64,000 nucleotides of DNA, from positions 12,973,506-13,037,505 of the forward strand of contig OY804579.1 of the NCBI GenBank assembly GCA_963680875.1, given 5' to 3'. Source of the DNA: Bathymodiolus brooksi. Taxonomy: Eukaryota > Mollusca > Bivalvia > Mytilida > Modiolidae. The position numbers and the translations under genes are program-made. The notes below the pieces were generated by a model, which saw only the letters and a list, made by a program, of their open reading frames with translations, ran no database searches and was not told the origin of the DNA. How positions within the stretch are numbered: the stretch's first letter is position 1; the number at the start of each line of letters is the position of its first letter. This document shows positions 35,001-48,200 of this stretch, in pieces.

Positions 35001-38000
35001 GTAGTCAGTTAACTACAAACATTCATTGATCCTGTTATTGTTCTGTCTAAAGAGTAATGGTCTTTAACCAACAGATTCTACCTTCCTAACTAGTAGTCAG
35101 TTAACTACAAGCATTCATTGACTCTGCTATTGTACTGTCTAATGAGTAATAATGGTCTTTAACCAACAGATTCTACCTTCCTAACTAGTAGTCTGTTAAC
35201 TACAAGCATTCATTGACTCTGCTACTGTACTGCCTAAAGAGTAATAATGATCTTTAACCAACAGATTCTACCTTCCTAACTAGTAGTCAGTTAACTACAA
35301 GCATTCATTGACTCTGCTATTGTACTGTCTAAAGAGTAATGGTCTTTAACCAACAGATTCTACCTTCCTAACTAGTAGTCAGTTAACTACAGGCATTCAT
35401 TGACTCTGCTATTGTACTGTCTAAAGAGTAATAATGGTCTTTAACCAACAGATTCTACCTTCCTAACTAGTAGTCAGTTAACTACAAACATTCATTGATC
35501 CTGTTATTGTTCTGTCTAACGAGTAATGGTCTTTAACCAACAGATTCTACCTTCCTAACTAGTAGTCAGTTAACTACCAGCATTCATTGACTCTGCTATT
35601 GTTCTGTCTAAAGAGTAATGGTCTTTAACCAACAGATTCTACCTTCCTAACTAGTAGTCAGTTAACTACAAGCATTCATTGACTCTGCTAGTGTACTGTC
35701 TAAAGAGTAATGGTCTTTAACCAACAGATTCTACCTTCCTAACTAGTAGTCAGTTAACTACAAGCACTCATTGATCCTGTTATTGTTCTGTCTAAAGAGT
35801 AATGGTCTTTAACCAACAGATTCTACCTTCCTAACTAGTAGTCAGTTAACTACAAGCATTCATTGACTCTGCTATTGTACTGTCTAAAGAGTAATAATGG
35901 TCTTTTACCAACAGATTCTACCTTCCTAACTAGTAGTCAGTTAACTACAAACATTCATTGATCCTGTTATTGTTCTGTCTAAAGAGTAATGGTCTTTAAC
36001 CAACAGATTCTACCTTCCTAACTAGTAGTCAGTTAACTACAAGCATTCATTGACTCTGCTACTGTACTGCCTAAAGAGTAATAATGGTCTTTAACCAACA
36101 GATTCTACCTTCCTAACTAGTAGTCAGTTAACTACAAGCATTCATTGACTCTGCTATTGTACTGTCTAAAGAGTAATAATGGTCTTTTACCAACAGATTC
36201 TACCTTCCTAACTAGTAGTCTGTTAACTACAAACATTCATTGATCCTGTTATTGTTCTGTCTAAAGAGTAATGGTCTTTAACCAACAGATTCTACCTTCC
36301 TAACTAGTAGTCAGTTAACTACAAGCATTCATTGACTCTGCTATTGTACTGTCTAATGAGTAATAATGGTCTTTAACCAACAGATTCTACCTTCCTAACT
36401 AGTAGTCAGTTAACTACAAGCATTCATTGATCCTGTTATTGTACTGTCTAAAGAGTAATAATGGTCTTTAACCAACAGATTCTACCTTCCTAACTAGTAG
36501 TCTGTTAACTACAAGCATTCATTGACTCTGCTACTGTACTGCCTAAAGAGTAATAATGGTCTTTAACCAACAGATTCTACCTTCCTAACTAGTAGTCAGT
36601 TAACTACAAGCATTCATTGACTCTGCTATTGTACTGTCTAAAGAGTAATGGTCTTTAACCAACATATTCTACCTTCCTAACTAGTAGTCAGTTAACTACA
36701 AGCATTCATTGACTCTGCTACTGTACTGCCTAAAGAGTAATAATGATCTTTAACCAACAGATTCTACCTTCCTAACTAGTAGTCAGTTAACTACAAGCAT
36801 TCATTGACTCTGCTATTGTACTGTCTAAAGAGTAATGGTCTTTAACCAACAGATTCTACCTTCCTAACTAGTAGTCAGTTAACTACAAGCATTCATTGAC
36901 TCTGCTATTGTACTGTCTAAAGAGTAATAATGGTCTTTAACCAACAGATTCTACCTTCCAAACTAGTAGTCAGTTAACTACAAACATTCATTGATCCTGT
37001 TATTGTTCTGTCTAAAGAGTAATGGTCTTTAACCAACAGATTCTACCTTCCTAACTAGTAGTCAGTTAACTACCAGCATTCATTGACTCTGCTATTGTTC
37101 TGTCTAAAGAGTAATGGTCTTTAACCAACAGATTCTACCTTCCTAACTAGTAGTCAGTTAACTACAAGCATTCATTGACTCTGCTAGTGTACTGTCTAAA
37201 GAGTAATGGTCTTTAACCAACAGATTCTACCTTCCTAACTAGTAGTCAGTTAACTACAAGCATTCATTGACTCTGCTATTGTACTGTCTAATGAGTAATA
37301 ATGGTCTTTAACCAACAGATTCTACCTTCCTAACTAGTAGTCTGTTAACTACAAGCATTCATTGACTCTGCTACTGTACTGCCTAAAGAGTAATAATGAT
37401 CTTTAACCAACAGATTCTACCTTCCTAACTAGTAGTCAGTTAACTACAAGCATTCATTGACTCTGCTATTGTACTGTCTAAAGAGTAATGGTCTTTAACC
37501 AACAGATTCTACCTTCCTAACTAGTAGTCAGTTAACTACAAGCATTCATTGACTCTGCTATTGTACTGTCTAAAGAGTAATAATGGTCTTTAACCAACAG
37601 ATTCTACCTTCCAAACTAGTAGTCAGTTAACTACAAACATTCATTGATCCTGTTATTGTTCTGTCTAAAGAGTAATGGTCTTTAACCAACAGATTCTACC
37701 TTCCTAACTAGTAGTCAGTTAACTACCAGCATTCATTGACTCTGCTATTGTTCTGTCTAAAGAGTAATGGTCTTTAACCAACAGATTCTACCTTCCTAAC
37801 TAGTAGTCAGTTAACTACAAGCATTCATTGACTCTGCTAGTGTACTGTCTAAAGAGTAATGGTCTTTAACCAACAGATTCTACCTTCCTAACTAGTAGTC
37901 AGTTAACTACAAGCATTCATTGATCCTGTTATTGTTCTGTCTAAAGAGTAATGGTCTTTAACCAACATATTCTACCTTCCTAACTAGTAGTCAGTTAACT

Positions 38001-38298
38001 ACAAGCATTCATTGATCCTGTTATTGTTCTGTCTAAAGAGTAATGGTCTTTAACCAACAGATTCTACCTTCCTAACTAGTAGTCAGTTAACTACAAGCAT
38101 TCATTGACTCTGCTATTGTACTGTCTAAAGAGTAATGGTCTTTAACCAACAGATTCTACCTTCCTAACTAGTAGTCAGTTAACTACAAGCATTCATTGAT
38201 CCTGTTATTGTTCTGTCTAAAGAGTAATGGTCTTTAACCAACAGATTCTACCTTCCTAACTAGTAGTCAGTTAACTACAAACATTCATTGATCCTGTT
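32023..38298 (+). repeat. 6.3-kb satellite of 92/95-bp units, about 67 copies
   Basis: The unit includes TCTAAAGAGTAATGGTCTTT, ACCAACAGATTCTACCTTCC, TAACTAGTAGTCAGTTAACT and ACAAGCATTCATTGACTCTG. An ATA/AAT indel after AGAGTAAT gives 92- or 95-bp units. A truncated unit (TATTCTACCTTCC directly after CTATTG) recurs at 32391 and 33762, and TGTCTAATGAG recurs at 33201 and 34572. Both are 1,371 bp apart, showing a higher-order block. Near the right end a CCAAACTAGT variant repeats 652 bp apart (36959, 37611). No coding signal. Confidence 0.95.
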
Positions 38299-38299
38299 T

Positions 38300-38583
38300 G
38301 TATAGTCCATGTTTATGTTGCAGTTCATCTTTGTGATAGTATGTTGTCTTTTTGAGTGGAAGCAAATCTGTGCAGGTTTTTTTATCATTTGTTTCTATAT
38401 GTCTTGCCATTGCCATTGGATCCAGTTATCAACAGGGGACAGTTGGTATCCCATTAACTGGTTTAACCCAGCCACATTTTGTGCCTGTCTCAAGCCAGGA
38501 ACTAAATTTCCAACATCATATGTTGTGGTCTATTTTGTGTTCAGTGAGTTCAGTTAAGATGAGAGGTGATTGTTCGTATTGTT
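38300..38583 (+). repeat. Fragment resembling a dispersed mollusc repeat, no gene
   Basis: Contains CATTAACTGGTTTAACCCAG and TTTTGTGCCTGTCTCAAGCC, a motif I associate from memory with high-copy bivalve DNA. Two overlapping open frames of 77 and 82 codons lack protein features. Confidence 0.35.
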
Positions 38584-39265
38584 AGCTCACCTTGCCAAAG
38601 GCAATGTGAGCTTTTGTCATCACTTGTTGTCCGTTAAGTTTTCACATTTTAATCTTCTCTGAAACCGCAAAGCCAGTTGATCTGAAATTTGGTAGAAAGT
38701 ATCTATGGAAGGTCCTATATAAAGATTGCTCATTTCGTCCCGATCCATTAACAAACCTGGCCACCACAGGCAATTCTTGTTTCTGATTGGCCGATTTTTA
38801 AAAATCTTCTCTGAAACCGCTTGGCCAAATGAACCGAAACTTGGTAGGAAGCATCTATGGAATGTCCTCTATGAAGATTGCTCATTTCGTCCCGATCTGT
38901 TAACAAACATGGCTACCACCGAAACTTGGTAGGAATCATCTATGGAATGTCCTCGATGAAGATTGCTCATTTCATCCCGATCGGTTAACAAACATGGTTA
39001 CCACCGAAACTTGGTAGGAAGCATCTATGGAATGTCCTCTATGAAGATTGCCCATTTCGTCCCGATCGGTTTGCAAACATGGCCACCACATGCAATTCTT
39101 GTTTCTGATTGGTAGATTTCTGAAAAATCTTCTCCCTTGAAACTGCTTAGCCATATAAACCGAAACTTGGTATGAAGCATCTACATGTATGGAAGGTTCT
39201 GTATTAAGCTTCCTCAAAGCAGAATGAAAGGTGAGTGACACAGGCTCAGCCCACTGAGCCTCTAG
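38584..39265 (+). mobile_element. TTAGCTCACCT element (copy 5)
   Basis: The head is TTAGCTCACCTTGCCAAAGG. Four internal units contain GGAAGCATCTATGGA and AAACATGG. The 3' end is AGGCTCAGCCCACTGAGCCT-CTAG ending at 39265. Closest in sequence to copy 1. Confidence 0.7.
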
Positions 39266-39599
39266 TTGATATTGGTGGAATTGATGATATCACTGTTTAA
39301 ACTTTCTTTTCAAAATTTTAATTTTAAAAAATCAATTTTAGGGGCATATACAGTCAAACCTGTGTTATGAGACCATCCAAAGGAACATGAAATATAGTCA
39401 TAAAAGACAGGTGGTCACTAATCACAGGTTAATTTAATGTGAAATGCAATACAAAGGGAATTGGAAATTGAGATCACAAGTTATTGCTTAATAAAGGTGA
39501 TTACTGAGTAGTTTATCAATAAATTATTACAGTTTGGCTACTAGCATGCAGATTGCAGAATGAAATGTCAAACAATCTTAAGCCATCACAAAAGTCATT

Positions 39600-39925
39600 A
39601 ACAAAACAAACTTTCCAATTCACCTTGAACTCTTGAGGGATCCCCCCATAAAAAGAGAGAAAAAAACAAAACAAACTTTCCAATTCACCTTGAAACTCTT
39701 GAGGGACCCCCTCTCTCCCCCATAAAAATAAAAAATAAAACAAACTTTCCAATTCACCTTGAACTCTTGAGGGACCCCCTCCCTCCCCCATAAAAAGAGA
39801 GAAAAAATGGAACAAGAGAAAAAAAACAAAACAAACTTTCCAATTCATCTTGAACTCTTGAGTGACCCCCCACCCCTCATAGAAAGAGAGAAATAATGGA
39901 TCAAGAGAAGAAAACAACAATACAA
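39600..39925 (+). repeat. Four imperfect tandem units, CAAACTTTCCAATTCACCTT
   Basis: Each unit has CAAACTTTCCAATTCACCTT, GAACTCTTGAGGGACCCCC and a CATAAAAAGAGAGAAAAAA tail. The spacing is uneven (about 60-110 bp). The antisense open frame rich in Phe and Leu is an artefact. Confidence 0.75.
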
Positions 39926-39959
39926 ACTGATCGAGGCATCCATGGGTTAAGTTTGATTA

Positions 39960-40215
39960 GGGTGGTAGATGGGACTGGTGTCAGATCAACGATTATAATA
40001 CAATTGCTGTTTTTCTGCTTAGCATTCAATACAAAGAAATACCAGTAAGTGTAAAGTCTTGTTGGCTGATATAAAGATAATGTCCTAGTGAAGCAACATA
40101 TTTACCTGCAGACTCTTGTTTCAGTGAGCTAAAACTAAAAATCTAACTAGAGTGAGTTGGTATAGTACAAAGTGGAGGTCATCATCATCTTATTCAAGTG
40201 CAGCTTGCTATCTTC
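39960..40215 (+). repeat. Degraded SINE, family II
   Basis: Body landmarks in order: TTTTTCTGCTTAGCATTCAA, GACTCTTGTTTCAGTGAGCT and TCTAACTAGAGTGAGTTGGT, then TACAAAGTGGAGGTCATCATC. The tRNA-like head is unrecognisable. Confidence 0.55.
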
Positions 40216-40219
40216 ATGT

Positions 40220-42360
40220 CATACATATAATGCACAATTTATATAGCGCTATATGTAATAGATACAAAATTACTCTAAGCGCTTGATATAGATAAAAAAT
40301 TTAAAAAAAATAACAAACAAAAAATAACAAAGACTAAAATATTTACATACAATATGAAAATTACATAAACCTATAAAACTTACCAGAAACGAAACATGAA
40401 GCAATAAAACTAAAATTTTAAAAGAGGAAGAAGGTGATATCGAAACTCTTAACTAAAAGTGATAAAAGTATGAAATATGTTTAAACAACGCCTCTATAAT
40501 TAAAAATGAAAAAAAAATGTATATTGTAGCTAAAGAATTGCTAACTTGGCACACAATAATAACTCACTTTTTTTTTTTATTATATCTATATTACACCTGT
40601 GAACAATTTACCTCTGGGTGCCAGGAAACCTCAAAGGTTTACAAATATTTACAATGAACAATATAATTAAATAAATAAATACTGGTACAGTTGTAGTAAG
40701 AATACAATACCATAAGCAAATTTGAATAACTCACTTTTTGATACACATTGTGGGTTCAATCAGATTTGTGGATTCCTAGAAGATATTTTAACATTTTCCA
40801 TTGTTCCTTTTGTGGAGGACCATCTTGGATTTCTGATTAACTCAAATTTTTCTACAAATCAATTCAAGAGGCATTCCAGCAAAGTTTCTAATTTAAACGT
40901 TCAGTTGTTTCAGAGTAATGAGTCTTGTTACCTTTCACATCTGGCTCTATACCGTGAAAACCCTTTTGGGTGGCAATCTTGAAATTTTGGTATAATTAAT
41001 GTTGCTTTTGTAAAGAAAAAATATTTATTAATTTCCCATAAAGTCTAATGTTAAATTTTTGTCCTGTTGTGGTGGCCATCTTGGATGTCCGATCCACATT
41101 AAAAATACCAAGTTTGTAAGTAACCATCCATTAATCATTCATGTACAGTTTGGGCTCAGTCAAATATGTCATTTCTAAGAAATATTTATTCATTTTCTCA
41201 TAAGGACAAATGTTAGCTTTGTCTGGGGAAGTGACAGACATGAATTTACAACCCACATAAAAGTTAACAATTTGTGTAAGGCATCATCTCAATTTTCTAA
41301 TATCAGCCAATGTTATAGATTTTCTTAATTGTGAAAATTCAAGATATTCACTACTATATGTGGTACACATTCACCAATAAAACTGACCGCTACGATATAA
41401 CTGAAATATTGTTGAATGTGGCGTTAAACACCACAACCCTATCCCTCCCCCTGTATGTGGTACATGTTACAGGTTTAACGATTGACCTGCCTTAACATGA
41501 AAGTATTTCGAACATAAATGACTTCAAAGATATGGGAATAGATTTATTTCAGGTGTTATTCAAAGACTACACATTTAACCGATGAGTTGTCATTTTCTTC
41601 ATCTATTAGTTTGTGTGTACTTAATACATGTATACGGAAAACACTTGGCTAAAAAGGGTGCGAAGAACTATTTTTAAACTAGATAAGAACAATGAAACAA
41701 AATTTTATTTTCATTGATATAATGTTCTAATCATTAAATTCCGATAAGGAACAAATTTATTGTATCTGCATTTGTTTAAGTGCATACAGGTCAAAGTGGA
41801 TTAATCATAATTAATTCTGGAAACATGATTCAAGTAGAATTTAAACTATATCTGTAAAAAATGTCGATCTCTTCCTCTCTCCTCTCAGGTATTTTAAAGT
41901 TTTAACACTATATCAGATATATATTTAGTTCTATTGTCATACAGGTACGCGCTAGTTTGTACACCTGTGTATGTGGTAAATGTACCTATAGTTAGAAGTA
42001 TTTTGAACTAGGAGCTTGTCATAGATATTTAAAAAAAAACACCAAAAAAAAAAAAAAAAAACGGTTACACGTAAGTTCATGTCTATATAAACATAATTTA
42101 CCGTTCTAGAAATGAAAACAAAATAAACCATTTTAGAAATATAATGTCAAAACATTTTTAACATTTGTCTTTAATCTAGACTATAAAAATAAAATGTCAT
42201 ATGTTTTTGCAGGTATATGATATATGATATGATGACCAGAGGCTGTCAAAGAATGAACTGATGTTTACATAAATCAGAAAAATAGTACTAAAACATATAA
42301 TACAGTCACTTAACTACATGTTGTCCATTAATACTGATTAAAATCCACCTGTGATGTAAA
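40220..42360. other. Intergenic DNA, no gene seen; short SINE tail
   Basis: AT-rich sequence. Positions 41376-41432 match the last ~55 bp of SINE family I (ACCAATAAAACTGACCGC, TGGCGTTAAACACCACAACC). Short open frames such as 40722-40982 lack recognisable features; CCATCTTGGAT occurs twice (40803, 41087). Confidence 0.5.
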
Positions 42361-42365
42361 TCTAT

Positions 42366-42636
42366 TGTCAAAACTCTCCATTATTTTTAAGGAATGGAGA
42401 GTTATTGTTCTCTTTGTACTTTTAAGGTCCCACAAGGGGCAAACAATTTAATACTTTGTACTTTAGATACTATACACAGATTTTTCTTTGTTTCAAGATT
42501 AATAATTAATCAAATTAATAAAGTACAATAGGTGGATTTTAAGTTGGAGAATGTCCTCGTATCTCTCCATTCCTTAAAAACAATGGGCCTCGGCTCCATT
42601 ATTTTTAAGGAATGGAGAGTTACTTGGACATTCTCC
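42366..42636. mobile_element. Foldback element 6 with an extra half copy
   Basis: The hairpin at 42546-42636 pairs GGAGAATGTCC..CTCTCCATTCC with the inverse, with apex CAATGGgcctcggctCCATT. Its right arm (CTCCATTATTTTTAAGGAAT-GGAGAGTTA) is present again at about 42377, 200 bp to the left, as a lone half. Confidence 0.65.
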
Positions 42637-42639
42637 TAT

Positions 42640-45100
42640 ACGTACAGTGGCATGTATAGACAGAAAACAACTTGGGAGACAACTGGAGTTTCTTACACGA
42701 GGTAGTGAATACATGAGACTCGGACAGAAAAATAATCTTCACGTTCAACTATAATTAAAAGAAAGATATAAATAAGGAGGAACAATATATCGGCCCATGA
42801 TTCCGGTAACAAAAATTGATCAACACCTGAAGTGGCCATCTTCTTGACACAGACCTTCTACCGATTTATAGCTGATACTTGTATATGCAACCTTATTTTT
42901 TGCTTGTCAGGTATGAAAACTTGCTTCCGTACCTATCCTAAAACGTGTCCCTATTGTCCTCTTCCAAAGCCGATCCACTCCCAAAACTTGCCCCCTCCAC
43001 TAGCCGGTCCACTCCTCTGTTGTTGATGATATTTCTTTAACCATCTCATTTACATTCTTGTCTATTTCTTCAAAGTTTAACTTGACCTCTGACCTCTACA
43101 CGGCCACGCACTCTAAAACTTCATACAAACAACTACGGTATCTAATAAATAATACCTCCGAACGTTTGCGACGGAGATAACAATTATAGAAGGATTTCAG
43201 CCACCTTTCATTAAGCGAAAGTGAGGTACCCCATTAACATACTCAGGGTCGTAGGATCAGAGGGGAAGAGATTCTCACTTTTGTGGCAAAAGTTGAGAAA
43301 AGCTGAATTTGTAGAATGGTTGCAAAAAGGGATATTTGAGTAGCCTCTCAGTTTTATGCTTGTCGATATTTTTGAAAGCTTGGCCTCTTCCAGTCATATC
43401 TTTAAGTTTGCCCCCCCCCCCCCCCCCCCCATCACTTTCAGATCCATTTCTGAAGCTTGCCACACACTTTCCGGTCAACTCATACGTCTCTGATTTTTCA
43501 TGAAAACTTACATAATTGGTTTCATGACATTGACCATGATAAATAAGGATGATCAACGACAGTTAAATCAATTGCATTCAACATCAAATGTGTGTACAGT
43601 AAATCAGAGATGCAATGTCTCTCACGGCTGCCGGCAATGTACCTCTTTAAGTTAATAAAAAAAAGATATATGTATGAAAACATATTTATGATTGATTGAT
43701 TATCGATGGGCGTTAAGAAACAATCATTCAAACAATCAATAAATCAATCAATCTAATGTTTTTGTATATTTATTTTTAATTTCATTCTTTTTTTATATAT
43801 TTATTTAAAGACGATTGCTGACAATTGGTGACTACGAGTCGTTCTCCTTAAAGTACATAAACGGATACATGACAATTTAAATCCATATACACTCACAAGT
43901 CGATCAAAGGTCTTTCAGCACAACAAAACTATTTCCTTATATATTTCATATCATGAAAACCACCTATTTTAAATTAAAAAAACATCTCATGGATTCACTA
44001 AAAATAGGATCTTCTTGAATTTCTTTCCGGATCCAAAGGCCGAATTAACTAGAGATTAATATTCTCATATTTCATATAATTTGTTCGAACTTTTACTCTT
44101 AAGCATTTATCATATAAGCAGAAACGGCATGTGATACATGTCTTTTGTATATGTCCCTGATTTAAACAAATGTAATTTTTCCACATCACGATGTTCTATG
44201 ATTTTATTACAATATTTGCTAAACAAATATTAAACTTTTTGTTCAAATAATATTTTAAAGGTAAAAGGAAATAAAATAACAGTAAAATCATATGAAGAAG
44301 AAACTTGAATGTTTATTTCTCCGCTTACTGCTTTAATTCCACGAAAATAGTATAAGAAGTGACTTGACGATATAGATCACCTTTAAGTAATTAAAAACAT
44401 TTTTATGTTACAATTCTGTTTTAGTAAAAGCTATTAACGACCGTATTACATTACATTTTTTTTTACAGTTGATATTGTGAACATACCACAAAACTTTACA
44501 TAGGTGGTAAGGTATAAAGCATAGTACACTTTTCTTCCTTTTTTTTCTATTTTTTTTAATTTTTTTTATAAATATGTTTATTCCTGTTAAAAGTTTCCGT
44601 GAATTGCATATTTGTTATAAGAACTTTCATTAAAAAGTGATGCAAAAAAAAAAACCACAATAAAATCACAAAAAAAACCCACAAAAAAACCACCGAAATT
44701 AAAAAAAAAAGTTTATATGAAAACAGTAATATTTCTTAAAAAAAAAAAATCCAAAAAATAATGACAAGGGTTATCTCACCTGCACAAAATTAAATCGGTA
44801 TTAAGCGGCCCACGTTAATTGAAAATTTACGTTGTGTAGCAAGTTTATTTAAACACGTTAATCACTTAGCATCGGAACGTAAAATCTGTGATCAACTGTA
44901 TTTTTGATCATATCAATGCTACACTTCAGAAGACTTTATGGCGACAAAAACAATGTGGGACGTATATTTTATTTTCCATGTACTATTTTATACCATGACA
45001 TAATCAGAGACACATATAACTGTAAGGGCAATTCAAATGTACTATAATGTTAACTGAGACTGTTTTTGGTTTTTAATAAAATTACACTCCTCTAAATTGA
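42640..45100. other. Intergenic DNA upstream of the ABCC1-like gene, no gene seen
   Basis: Holds a run of 20 C at 43411-43430, several A-runs around 44640-44760 and a GATT/CAATC-rich piece near 43680-43750. Open frames at 42832-43026, 43275-43556 and 43522-43731 have no protein features; the second runs through the C-run. Confidence 0.5.
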
Positions 45101-45224
45101 ATTAAGTACCACTGTACCGGCAAGTTTTACCGGAACCGGTTACGTTTTATAGTGATTTATCTATATCCGGTGTAACAGCATGAATGCTTTATAAAGGTGA
45201 CAACAGACAATTATTCGGGGAAGA

Positions 45225-45263
45225 ATGGACACAGAAGCAGGGTTTTGTGAGTCCCAATTTTTG
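45225..45263 (+). CDS. ABCC1: ABCC1-like exon 1 (13 codons)
   Basis: The ATG has A at -3 and G at +4, a strong initiation context. The exon reads [13 protein letters not shown] and ends at donor GTAGGT in phase 0, as exon 2 requires. The GFC tripeptide sits where MRP1 has GFC near its start. It is too short for routine ORF calling. A TATAAAGG at 45190-45197 lies close upstream but perhaps too close to act as a TATA box for this ATG. A more distal alternative first exon remains possible. Confidence 0.78.
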
Positions 45264-48200
45264 GTAGGTATTTTATATATTCTTCCAAAAATGTGCTTAA
45301 ATGATAAAATTAGACAACAGACCTACAGTTTTATCAGAATATAAAAAAAATAAATGACTGCAAACACCGCCGGCGCCGTCAGTGGCGTCACTCGGTAGTC
45401 ACAGACTCAAGACACAGGGGTTAGGTGCGTCCGAAAACCCCCCCCCCAAAAAAAAAACTATATAATACTACAAGGGGGCGAACTCACTTGCTTCCATTTT
45501 TTTAAGTCGTCGTGTTAAATTGATCGTAACTTCGGAACGCCTTAATATTTTCAAAAAATGTTTCCACCAGTCGAAAGTCAAGTAATTTTCCTTTCCAAAG
45601 AGACCCCAATTGTTAGTGTAGGCCTCCGAACTGCTGAGGTATCGTACACGAACCAAAACAAAACGGCGTGAAAATCCGAAGTCGTACAAACGTTGGGTTG
45701 ACCACTTCCCATCTGTGTACAGACTTTCCCATGCGTAAACGAGTCATTTTGACTAGCTAAATACTTTCATCCATTCAAATTATGATAAAATTTCTTACCT
45801 TAAGCCAATTTATATGTCCTTTAAGTCTGTTTTTGAAAGAAATCCCATTTGCATCCTTGACAAACGCCATAGACGTGAAAATTGAGAGAGTTCTAACGAG
45901 CTTTTTGATTGGCTGAAACAGATTGTTCAAGCCAATCAAAACGCCCGTTAGAACTCTCAATTTTCACGTCTATGGCGTTTGTCAAGGATGCGAATGGGAT
46001 TTCTTTCAAAAACAGACTTAAAGGACATATAAATTGGCTTAAGGTAAGAAATTTTATCATAATTTGAATGGATGAAAGTATTTAGCTAGTCAAAATGACT
46101 CGTTTACGCATGGGAAAGTCTGTACACAGATGGGAAGTGGTCAACCCAACGTTTGTACGACTTCGGATTTTCACGCCGTTTTGTTTTGGTTCGTGTATGA
46201 TACCTCAGCAGTTCGGAGGCCTACACTAACAATTGGGGTCTCTTTGGAAAGGAAAATTACTTGACTTTCGACTGGTGGAAACATTTTTTGAAAATATTAA
46301 GGCGTTCCGAAGTTACGATCAATTTAACACGACGACTTAAAAAAATGGAAGCAAGTGAGTTCGCCCCCTTGTAGTACTATATAGTTTTTTTTTTTTTTTT
46401 TTTTTTTCGGACGCACCTTGCCCCTGTGACTCAAGACTGACGAGAGTAATTAATAACTAATAATTATATATGATATACTACAGTCGTAACGTATGATTTT
46501 GCATGTGTAATATATGATGTACTGTATCCTCTATAATTTTTTCTGTATGTAGTTGAACTCTGCTATTTGTTTATTATTACATAATGTGTATTGCATTTCA
46601 GGGGGGGTCATATAATTGAATCAAATGTGGACATTTTGTTTTGGAATGATTGATTGATTGATTGATTGATTGGTGTTTAATTGCTCACTGGATGTTAAAC
46701 ACCAATCAATCAATCATTCCAAAACAAAATGTCAAAATTTGATTCAATTATATCACAGCACAGTCACTTGAAGTTTCAAAAATAAAAAAAAAAATAAGAA
46801 AACTTCGAAAAATTTTGGTCATCTATAATAAATAAGGGAAGTTATGAAATGCGTTTTTTGCGCCAACATGTAAACAATTATTAACTGACGATTGCCGGTG
46901 TCAAGGGGTGTGCTTTAACTGCCTTTGTCGACTCATGGCATATTTATTTACTCATCGGTAATGTTTTAACCTACAAGCATCCCCTATCTGCGACGATTCG
47001 ACAACTTTTGCATCAATTTCGTGCCTATTTTCTATGAAACGGACTCCATGGCGGTAGTGTCCCGCAGTGAATGAAAACTTAGACCAAACGAGGAGTCAAA
47101 GTCGAAAAATTTCCGGATTATTCAAGAACGACAACTGATCATCAGCTGACAATGACGATCTCCAACATTGGCAGAATCATACCCCGTCATCTACAGTTGG
47201 CCATCAGAAACAACGAGGAATTGAACAAACTCCTGTCTGGTGTCACCATTGCCCAGGGTGGTCACAGTGTTTTCTCAAACATCCAGGCCGTTCTGCCAAA
47301 AAAGACACAGAAAGCCAAGCAATAAACAAGTGTATTGTAGTGTCTACACAAACAACGGCCCTTTTCAGGGCCACCAATTTTTTTCAAAAAGAGTAAATTG
47401 TTGTTTTATCAATTGACCAAATTATACAGCTATGAACCCCAACCCCCCTCTCCTTGGTTTATTCTTCACTAAAGCTGTTTTGAACAAACTTTACAAAGCA
47501 TGTAAAAAAAATTGAATTAATCATTAAGGAATTGTAAGTGAAATTTTCAGTCAGGTCAAGCTGAGGTCGAGGGTAAGTGTGAACATTTTCTAGACATGTT
47601 ACAAACTAAATAAAAATGCTATATCGCACCATTGAAACTTGATATAAATTAATCATCATGATGAAAGGTTGCCTTCTGTTGTTTTTCAAGGTCATAGGTC
47701 AAACTGAGGTCAAAATTAGTGTGAACATCTTTTCAGTATGAAAATGGTGCAGATGAAACAAATATATATATATATATATGCAGAATTGCTAAACCTCGCC
47801 TAACACGGTACATATAAGCACAATTGGCAGTCATGTTCCTGACATGTACAAACATTTTCAAATGAAATATAGGATGGATGACCCCTTTTCAAAGTCTTAT
47901 CTTAATCTTATCAGTGCAGTGTAGACTAAATGACTTGTCTGGACTCAACCAAACTTTGCATGCATAATCATTTTGAAGAAAGTAATACCCCTTTTGATTT
48001 TCAAGGGCAAAGGTCTAAACTTGACCATTCACACGGTGAAACAAGTTGCATGATACAAATACTATCAATCATATTTTATAAACAGTACTTTGATTTATAT
48101 CTACATATCCAAACAGTGCATATCACTACGTAACATGATTCACATACATAGTGAGATGTACTCGGTACAAATTTTTGCAATCAAATTTGTCAGTGATTTG

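Noticed and set aside
38309..38585. Two overlapping open frames of 82 and 77 codons
   Set aside because: They lie in a fragment that looks like a dispersed repeat and end at the head of copy 5; no protein features.
39516..39920. 134-codon minus-strand frame rich in Phe and Leu
   Set aside because: It is a translation of the tandem CAAACTTTCCAATTCACCTT repeat.
42832..43026. 64-codon open frame with several Cys and Pro
   Set aside because: No start context, no homology recognised, no splice partner; upstream intergenic DNA of the ABCC1-like gene.
45190..45197. TATAAAGG as the ABCC1 promoter TATA box
   Set aside because: It lies about 28 bp before the ATG, which would put the transcription start almost at the ATG; transcription data would be required, so it is not listed as a promoter.
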